Source: Actinomycetota bacterium
GTDB taxonomy: Bacteria; Actinomycetota; Actinomycetes; Nanopelagicales; Nanopelagicaceae
Direction: 5' to 3'
DNA: 13,681 bases
NCBI GenBank assembly: GCA_947459935.1
Contig: CANHFN010000015.1
Location: 1-13,681 of the forward strand
Shown here in pieces: positions 6,008-11,223 of this stretch. The stretch's first letter is position 1, and each line of letters begins with the position of its first letter. Position numbers and translations under genes: made by a program. The notes under the pieces are model-generated. The model did no database searches and was not told where the DNA came from. It saw nothing but the letters and a program-made list of their open reading frames with translations.

Positions 6008-7075
6008 ATGGCCATACGTTTTCGTCGTTCTATGAAGTTACTCCCTGGCGTTCGCCTGAGTGTTAACAAAGACTCTGTTGGAATGTCTTTTGGTGTGCCC
6101 GGTGCTCGCTACACAATAAATTCAAAAGGTCGACGCACTGTTTCAACAGGTATTCCAGGAACAGGTCTATATAACGTTGAAACCTTAAGCGGTGGAAGAG
6201 GAAAGAGTCGGGGGAGCACGACAACGGCAGCTTCAGGTGCTGAAGAAAAGGTAATTCCTTATGAACCGCCAACAAGTATGCAACCTGGGCTTTTTGCTAA
6301 GAAAGAAGAAAAAGCGCTCTATGCCTACCTGCGGGACATCTTTAAGTGGAATGAAGCTGACACGCCAGATCAAGCAATAGAAAAAGCAAAGGCGCTAGAG
6401 GCAGAACACTCCAACCTTAAATGGAGTCTTGATCTGCTCAAGTTTCTCTACTGCGTTAAAGGTAGCTCGGTAGATGATTCCGTTGCATATCAGTGGGGCA
6501 CGCAACTCTGGAGTAATCGCAAGGCCGCCTTTAGTGACAAGTATGTAAGAAAGTACTTTCTAGGAATCACACCACAGGTTCAAATCACGAACGGCATATT
6601 CACCGCATCCGTATATAACGAACAAACCCTTGGTCATATCTTTGCCGAATTACTCCAGCAGATGGGTAAGTTTGAAGAAGCTTTTGCCATCTTGCATGAG
6701 ATGCAACCAGATCAACTTGTGGCCATTTCAATTGCAGACATTGAAATTGGCAAAAAAGATTATGACAGTGCCATTGAAACTACTGAAGACATTGAAAATG
6801 AGGATGATGCAACAGCCATGATGCTGATCCTGCGCGGTGTTGCTTTCCGCGAAAAGGGGTTAAATGACGGGGCACTTGAATGCTTTAAGCGCGCACTTGC
6901 ATCTAAGAAGCGCTCTGAGATTTTGCTCCATCGCGCACTATTTGAACGAGCTGAAACCTATGCACGATTAGGCAAGAAAGCAATGGCAATTAAGGACTTA
7001 GAGAAGATCTTGGTTGATGACTCTGATTACCCAGCTGTGCAAGAAAAACTAGAAGTACTGACCGCGCAGTGCTAA
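6008..7075 (+). CDS. DUF4236 N-terminal domain fused to a TPR-like helical repeat region
   Basis: A 355-residue protein. Residues 1 to about 58 match the DUF4236 pattern: FRRSMKLLPGVRLSVNKDSVGMSFGVPGARYTINSKG and a closing STGIPGTGLYN, a short all-beta domain of unknown function. A Gly/Ser/Thr/Ala-rich linker (about 63-85) follows. From about residue 90 to the end the sequence is alpha-helical, with TPR-like helix pairs clearest at about 210-350, for example QMGKFEEAFAILHEM, GLNDGALECFKRAL and RLGKKAMAIKDLEKIL. No signal peptide or membrane helix is visible, so it should be cytoplasmic and work through protein binding. The ATG at 6008 is chosen because DUF4236 begins right at the N-terminus and a -10 box sits 6 nt upstream (leaderless). 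It lies directly after the tRNA-like terminator and is monocistronic, with a weak hairpin after the stop. Function unknown. Confidence 0.88.
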   Translation: MAIRFRRSMKLLPGVRLSVNKDSVGMSFGVPGARYTINSKGRRTVSTGIPGTGLYNVETLSGGRGKSRGSTTTAASGAEEKVIPYEPPTSMQPGLFAKKEEKALYAYLRDIFKWNEADTPDQAIEKAKALEAEHSNLKWSLDLLKFLYCVKGSSVDDSVAYQWGTQLWSNRKAAFSDKYVRKYFLGITPQVQITNGIFTASVYNEQTLGHIFAELLQQMGKFEEAFAILHEMQPDQLVAISIADIEIGKKDYDSAIETTEDIENEDDATAMMLILRGVAFREKGLNDGALECFKRALASKKRSEILLHRALFERAETYARLGKKAMAIKDLEKILVDDSDYPAVQEKLEVLTAQC

Positions 7076-7103
7076 CTTTTGCCTTTAAACGCAAGAGGTT
7101 TTT
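7076..7103 (+). terminator. Weak intrinsic terminator after the DUF4236-TPR gene
   Basis: CTTTTGC (7076-7082) pairs with GCAAGAG (7091-7097) with one G-T pair around an 8-nt loop, followed by GTTTTTACTC. The stem is short and AT-rich, so strength is doubtful. Confidence 0.45.
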
Positions 7104-7168
7104 ACTCTTTTGACTAAGGTCTTAAAAGACTAGCATCCTTTAAACTAGTTATCTCTAGCAGTTGAGAC

Positions 7169-7174
7169 CATAAT
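7169..7174 (+). promoter_or_regulatory. Candidate -10 box for the metalloprotease gene
   Basis: CATAAT ends 6 nt before the ATG at 7181, the spacing expected for a leaderless transcript. The intervening GAGAAC could act as a poor ribosome binding site instead, so the call is tentative. No good -35 box is seen. Confidence 0.45.
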
Positions 7175-7180
7175 GAGAAC

Positions 7181-8389
7181 ATGCGAAAGAGATTAGGTGT
7201 GTTACTCACCGTAACTCTTGCTCTTGTTTTACTTCAACCGATTGCCACGGCAGCGGTAAAGGCTGGTGCTAAGTGCTCAAAGGCTGGTGCTACATCAATA
7301 TCTGCCGGTAAGAAGTTCACCTGCGTTAAATCTGGCAATAAATTGATCTGGAACAAAGGTGTAGTTGTTAAGAAGCCAACGCCTTCGCCGACACCAACCA
7401 TCACTCCGACACCTTCGCCAACTCCTTCGCCGACACCAACCATCACTCCAACGCCTTCTCCAACGCCAACTCCAAAAGCTCCAACCTCTTTTGATGATCT
7501 AGTTGAGAACTATCAAGGTATTGCCTATGCGGCCTGGAGTAAGAGTCGAGAAAAGATTCTTTCCTCCACAAAAACCGAGATCACCTTAAAAATGATTATG
7601 GGACCAAACTCTCAGCTCACTTATAAGGAACCACTGATTCCAATTGACCTTGTCAGCAGAATGTATGCCGGAAGCGTAGAGCCTGTAGAAATTTACTATT
7701 TAGCATTTAACTATGAGGATCGAGACTGGGCCGTCAACCAGATGGAAAGTATTCTTCCTAATTCTGGCAGCAGATGGGTTACAGATACTGCCTGCCGCAC
7801 CAAAGCAACCTGTTGGGGAGGTGGTTCCTTTTATAACGGTAGTAATAGGTATTTGATTGTGTTGGCAGTTGAGCTCCAAACGCCTGATCACCTGAATGGC
7901 ACAGTGGAGGCTCACGAATTCACCCACACGATTCAGCAAATGAGTATAAAGAAGGGTCGGCCGGCACAAGAATTTCTCTATGACCCTTGGCCTCCAACCT
8001 GGTATTGGGAGGGCCAAGCACACTTCACCCAACACGCAGCAGTTTTCTATGATTCCTTTGCTGATTACCTGAAGTTTCGAAAAAACACATCAAGTGACCT
8101 CTATACAAATCAATTACTTAACTCGCAGTATCTAGAAAAGTACTTTGTTTTCAATGCTCCAGATACCTGGCAAAAGAGTTATGAACGTTGGTATCAATAC
8201 AGTATCGGCGCTATGTTTGTTGAGATTCTTACCGCTCTTAGGGGGCCAGATTCGACTATGGAGATGTGGAAGATCGCCAGTTCTGGGGTGGATTTTAAAA
8301 CCGCCTTTGAGAGGGTTTATGGAATTTCCTTTGACAAGGCAATGCCAATTATGGCCAAGGCAATCGCATTACAGCTTGGCCGAAGTTAA
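7181..8389 (+). CDS. Secreted HExxH zinc metallopeptidase with a Pro/Thr/Ser linker
   Basis: A 402-residue exported protein. Residues 1 to about 25 are a signal peptide (MRKRLGVLLTV... ending ATAAV). Residues 26-65 form a small module with two Cys (GAKCSKAGATSISAGKKF, then FTCVKSGNKLIWN) that I associate with secreted proteins of freshwater actinobacteria. A low-complexity Pro/Thr/Ser linker (about 66-104) leads to a catalytic domain. There HEFTH (245-249) supplies two zinc ligands and the catalytic Glu246, and WEGQAHF gives a plausible third ligand Glu277, 28 residues later, as in gluzincins. These are the signs of an active extracellular metallopeptidase; the exact family is not recognised. 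The start at 7181 is supported by the signal peptide. It converges with the lipoprotein gene (79-bp gap). The linker may span a wall or glycan layer. Confidence 0.85.
   Translation: MRKRLGVLLTVTLALVLLQPIATAAVKAGAKCSKAGATSISAGKKFTCVKSGNKLIWNKGVVVKKPTPSPTPTITPTPSPTPSPTPTITPTPSPTPTPKAPTSFDDLVENYQGIAYAAWSKSREKILSSTKTEITLKMIMGPNSQLTYKEPLIPIDLVSRMYAGSVEPVEIYYLAFNYEDRDWAVNQMESILPNSGSRWVTDTACRTKATCWGGGSFYNGSNRYLIVLAVELQTPDHLNGTVEAHEFTHTIQQMSIKKGRPAQEFLYDPWPPTWYWEGQAHFTQHAAVFYDSFADYLKFRKNTSSDLYTNQLLNSQYLEKYFVFNAPDTWQKSYERWYQYSIGAMFVEILTALRGPDSTMEMWKIASSGVDFKTAFERVYGISFDKAMPIMAKAIALQLGRS
7382..7465 (+). repeat. 42-bp imperfect tandem repeat coding the Pro/Thr/Ser linker
   Basis: Two adjacent 42-bp units (7382-7423 and 7424-7465) share an identical first 26 bp and differ at four positions in the rest, about 38 of 42 identical. 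Each codes 14 residues of the PSPTPTITPTP-type linker of the metallopeptidase. It is an in-frame duplication, so linker length is likely variable between strains. Confidence 0.85.
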
Positions 8390-8411
8390 TCTATCCAGCT
8401 ACAAGGTGAGA

Positions 8412-8427
8412 TTACAAGATATTGTAA
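8412..8427. other. Small inverted repeat between convergent genes
   Basis: TTACAA (8412-8417) and TTGTAA (8422-8427) are perfect 6-bp arms around GATA, in the 79-bp space between the metallopeptidase and lipoprotein stops. It is AT-rich; on the minus strand it is preceded, not followed, by a T run. It may be a weak bidirectional terminator or chance. Confidence 0.3.
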
Positions 8428-8468
8428 AAGCCTATGAAGTTACCCAATGTACTTTTTAGCAGTGAGGA

Positions 8469-9245
8469 TTATGAATTAAGTTTGAGAGCAACTGCGTCTA
8501 ACAGTAGATTCATTTGATCCTCGATTGCTGCAGAGATTGGATACTCATTCGGTGCACCTTCTCCATCACGAGCGTAGGAGAGATAAACAACATTTCTACC
8601 CACTTGGCGTGCAATCAAAAGTGCCTTGCGGCCAAAGGCATTCCCAGAAAAGACCATTTCATATTCAAGACGCAAACTACTGGTTGAGGGCTGCGTAAAT
8701 GTTTGAGTGATGGTCCACGATAAATCTGAGGACTCATTTGTCACAGTTCCGCAAGACTTTAGCTCGGTAGCAATGTCATTGAGAAGAAACTCTTCACTAA
8801 CATTGCTGTCACCAACAATTGTCAATGTCATTTTCGCATAATCCTTTGGATCATCATTCGCCCAGTACCAACTGAGTCCACCGAGCATGTTATTCGAAGC
8901 GTTTGAAAGACTTGATTTAGCAAAAGTACGTTGAGTAAAAAATGCATCAGATTCCCGGCAAGTTGCCGGGGTAGTTGTGAGCGAGCCATCTCCGGTATCG
9001 GTGATTCCAGAGACAGGCTCTATCTTTAGCTCACTTGATTCGAAACGCGAGAACTCTGTGTAATCAGCCAAGATGCTCTCACTTGGTATCAACACGTTTA
9101 GAGCTTTGAAATCAAATGCCGCTGGTGTCTCCCAGTCGATCGGCTCTTCAGATTGGCTTGATGTTCCTTGGCCACAACTAGTTAAAATGAACACAGATGC
9201 TAGCGCTAGAACAAAATACTTATTTCGCTTAAACATTAATTTCAT
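8469..9245 (-). CDS. Lipoprotein, possible PknH-type sensor-like domain
   Basis: A 258-residue exported lipoprotein. The signal peptide MKLMFKRNKYFVLALASVFILTSC ends in the lipobox LTSC, so Cys24 should be lipidated and the protein anchored on the outer face of the membrane. An acidic Ser-rich stretch follows. The mature domain has two Cys (TCRESD and SCGTV) that could pair, and a C-terminal RQVGRNVVYLSYARDGEG segment followed by a long helix. That layout faintly recalls the extracellular sensor domain of mycobacterial PknH and related lipoproteins; this is weak inference. The start is supported by a good GGAGAG 4-5 nt upstream of the ATG. Its start lies 15 bp after the stop of the trypsin-like protease gene on the same strand, so the pair is probably an operon and the products may act together at the cell surface. 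Confidence 0.85.
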   Translation of the reverse strand: MKLMFKRNKYFVLALASVFILTSCGQGTSSQSEEPIDWETPAAFDFKALNVLIPSESILADYTEFSRFESSELKIEPVSGITDTGDGSLTTTPATCRESDAFFTQRTFAKSSLSNASNNMLGGLSWYWANDDPKDYAKMTLTIVGDSNVSEEFLLNDIATELKSCGTVTNESSDLSWTITQTFTQPSTSSLRLEYEMVFSGNAFGRKALLIARQVGRNVVYLSYARDGEGAPNEYPISAAIEDQMNLLLDAVALKLNS

Positions 9246-9260
9246 GTTCTCTCCAATTTA

Positions 9261-10022
9261 CTAATTTGAGTAGTCCCACCAGGTTTTTTCACCTTTAAAA
9301 TCATACTGGCAATCAAGGATCTTGACGCAGAAAGCATCGAGAGAAACAGCCCCGTTGTATTGCTCCACGGTGTGACCCCAAGTCGTTACTCCAATGACGA
9401 AACCTTCATTGTCAATTAGCGCACCACCGCTATTACCATGGGAGAGATTGTTGGTTATATACACCTCGTACTTGCTGGTGTTAAGTACGTTGCCAAAAGA
9501 AACAGATCCTTCAAATCCATCAGCACTTCCCAGTGCCATTACCCAATAGCCAGGCCACGGTGGATTATCCGACAACGCCAACACCGGTAACTTTTTACCG
9601 GTTGCAATTACAGCTAGATCATTGTCTTTATCCCACTTTACGATGACAGCTTGATATTGCTTTTCAAAGGGGAGTGCGATCCACACTGATCCCTCAACAC
9701 CAATGCAATCTTCAATCACATGGTGATTGGTAATCAAGGTGGTTGGGTATTCCTTAGATTTAGTTGTTTCTAATTCAATCGCCCAGGCTGTTCCTTGCGC
9801 ACCTTTTGAAGGTGCAGGATCACACCAGACAGTCACAGTGGACTCCTGTGTTCTATCTACTAGTTGAGCAATGCTGCGTGGAGGAACATAACCATCACCA
9901 GCTGGATCTTCATTGACATATTGGGCTGCTGGACCAAAAGCCAATAGGAAAGCACCCAAAGCAAAAGGGGTAGCAATGATGGCTAGGAAGGCGGCGAACT
10001 TATTGGAATCGGTATCTCTCAT
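9261..10022 (-). CDS. Membrane-anchored trypsin-like (S1) serine protease
   Basis: A 253-residue protein from the ATG at 10020-10022. Residues 9-33 form one hydrophobic segment, an uncleaved signal anchor or signal peptide, so the catalytic domain is outside. The S1/HtrA-type triad is complete: His101 in TNHHVI, Asp135 in DNDLAVI, Ser198 in HGNSGGAL. Four Cys (67, 106, 232, 238) flank the core and could form disulphides. There is no PDZ domain, and the length fits a bare protease domain. The ATG start is preferred over an in-frame TTG at 10052 because TAATCT lies 7 nt upstream, which suggests a leaderless transcript. It is followed after 15 bp by the lipoprotein gene, a likely two-gene operon, and is divergent from a second lipoprotein gene. 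The substrate is unknown; a role in surface protein processing or quality control is a guess. Confidence 0.9.
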   Translation of the reverse strand: MRDTDSNKFAAFLAIIATPFALGAFLLAFGPAAQYVNEDPAGDGYVPPRSIAQLVDRTQESTVTVWCDPAPSKGAQGTAWAIELETTKSKEYPTTLITNHHVIEDCIGVEGSVWIALPFEKQYQAVIVKWDKDNDLAVIATGKKLPVLALSDNPPWPGYWVMALGSADGFEGSVSFGNVLNTSKYEVYITNNLSHGNSGGALIDNEGFVIGVTTWGHTVEQYNGAVSLDAFCVKILDCQYDFKGEKTWWDYSN

Positions 10023-10029
10023 AGGTGGA

Positions 10030-10035
10030 AGATTA
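10030..10035 (-). promoter_or_regulatory. -10 box for the trypsin-like protease gene
   Basis: TAATCT (minus strand) ends 7 nt before the ATG at 10022, and TCCACCT between them is not a ribosome binding site. This fits a leaderless transcript and is the main reason for choosing the ATG over the upstream TTG. Confidence 0.5.
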
Positions 10036-10189
10036 CGTAGGGTCACTGACAAATAATGCTAGGCGGGCAGGGATGACTAGACAAAGATTCCTATGTAGGT
10101 GCTGGCTCAACCAGCAAACTGGGTTTACGCTTTTACTTATTCCTAGTCAGCTATCTTTTTACTCTGAAGAAAACAAGCGAGGGCCCCGG

Positions 10190-11065
10190 TTGAACATTCA
10201 AGGATTATTAGTCAGACCTTCTACCCGAGTAACCGCTGCCATCCTCTCCTTACTGATGGTTGCTGGCTGTGGCGTGGTGGGAAATTCTGGGTCCTCATCT
10301 ACTGGTAATCAAGAAACCTTCATCTCAGAATGCGGATATGGATATGCTCAAAAGCCAAGCCAAATAACATTAACCTGCGGCGATGGCGGAATGTATATAG
10401 ATGAAATTGAATACTCATCTTGGGACAACAATTCAGCGTCAGCAACAGGAATTTTCTTTTCAAATGATTGTGATCCTGATTGTGCTTCTGGTTCACTGAT
10501 TTCTAATCCAGTGAAAATTAAGATAAGTGGCACCAAGCAGGATGCAAATGGAACTGTGATTTTTACAGATCTTGCAATTACTGCAGAGAATGAACTTTTC
10601 AACGGAACCAAGAAAGCCACTTTTGATATCGGGATAGAGCCGGAGGATACTGGTGACTCTGGTGCACAAGAGGAAAATGAATTCAGCTCCAGCTCGCCAG
10701 AAGAGAAAACTATAGATTTGATAGGCCGCTTGAACTTGAATGAAGATTTATGGCAAATTAATGAAGCTGCATCATCTTCTTATGGCAAGCTAGCGCGCAG
10801 ACAATTGGGGCTGTATACCGACCCAGATTATGTAATTGAGTGCAACCTGAATTACAGCGGAACATGGTTGTTTATCTATTCAAATGAAAGTGATGCATAC
10901 GAAGCCTTTAATTCAAATTATTTCTTTAGAAATTCAAACTACTCGGCAGAATTGGTGTATGACCCTGTTACAAATTTGATTGTCATTTTGCACACTAGCG
11001 TTGGCGGAAAAAAGCAATGCCTTGATTCGGCATTTGAGCAGCTCACTTACTACGCAACAGACTAG
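10190..11065 (+). CDS. Lipoprotein with an actinobacterial CGDG...CxPxCA domain
   Basis: The mature start is chosen at the TTG at 10190, with GAGGG about 7 nt upstream (GCGAGGGCCCCGG), giving 291 residues; the frame is open back to a GTG at 10025, but that extension has no export signal at its N-terminus. The sequence VTAAILSLLMVAGC gives a lipobox (VAGC) with lipidated Cys27. Residues about 45-115 resemble a secreted domain I know from Actinobacteria: ECGYG (Cys48), LTCGDGG (Cys63), a YSSW strand, then NDCDPDCASG (Cys94, Cys98), four Cys that could make two disulphides. An acidic Ser/Glu-rich linker (about 155-180) leads to a C-terminal domain of about 110 residues with two more Cys and no motif I recognise. 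The gene is divergent from the trypsin-like protease. Function is unknown; surface exposure is well supported. Confidence 0.8.
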   Translation: MNIQGLLVRPSTRVTAAILSLLMVAGCGVVGNSGSSSTGNQETFISECGYGYAQKPSQITLTCGDGGMYIDEIEYSSWDNNSASATGIFFSNDCDPDCASGSLISNPVKIKISGTKQDANGTVIFTDLAITAENELFNGTKKATFDIGIEPEDTGDSGAQEENEFSSSSPEEKTIDLIGRLNLNEDLWQINEAASSSYGKLARRQLGLYTDPDYVIECNLNYSGTWLFIYSNESDAYEAFNSNYFFRNSNYSAELVYDPVTNLIVILHTSVGGKKQCLDSAFEQLTYYATD

Positions 11066-11067
11066 GT

Positions 11068-11086
11068 GATTGAGGGGACCTCAATC
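11068..11086 (+). terminator. Hairpin after the lipoprotein gene, weak terminator candidate
   Basis: GATTGAGG (11068-11075) and CCTCAATC (11079-11086) are perfect 8-bp arms around a GGA loop, starting 2 bp after the stop. No T tract follows, so it is not a standard intrinsic terminator; it may protect the 3' end or act as a Rho-linked stop. Confidence 0.4.
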
Positions 11087-11137
11087 TCAGCCCTCTGGCA
11101 AAGATCCTAGAGAGCCCAATTAACTGGTCATGTTTTT

Positions 11138-11165
11138 TTGACAGGCTGGCAATCACCTCTAAATA
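11138..11165 (+). promoter_or_regulatory. Sigma-70-type promoter for the large surface protein gene
   Basis: A consensus -35 TTGACA (11138-11143) and a -10 TAAATA (11160-11165) are separated by 16 bp. Transcription would begin near 11172, giving a 5' leader of about 50 nt before the ATG at 11224. It is the best promoter in the window by consensus match. Confidence 0.65.
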
Positions 11166-11223
11166 AGCCTTTAAACACCTTACTTACTTCTGGGTTTTCA
11201 CCTTCGAGTATTACCCTTGGCCT

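Noticed and set aside
7380-7480. Repeat-rich stretch resembling a short CRISPR or VNTR array
   Set aside because: The repeats are in frame, adjacent without spacers, and code a Pro/Thr/Ser linker of a secreted protein.
8145-8459. 104-residue open frame overlapping the end of the metallopeptidase gene
   Set aside because: It is an alternative frame of a well supported gene, with no ribosome binding site or recognisable domain.
10023-10052. TTG start adding ten residues to the trypsin-like protease
   Set aside because: The ATG at 10022 has a -10 box at leaderless spacing, and the extra residues add nothing to the membrane anchor.
10100-10116. Hairpin TGCTGG-CTCAA-CCAGCA in the divergent spacer
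   Set aside because: Only six base pairs with no T tract and no clear position relative to a promoter; recorded but not called as a feature.
10025-10189. N-terminal extension of the second lipoprotein from a GTG at 10025
   Set aside because: The extension would put about 55 unrelated residues before the signal peptide; the TTG at 10190 has a GAGGG site and gives a normal lipoprotein signal.
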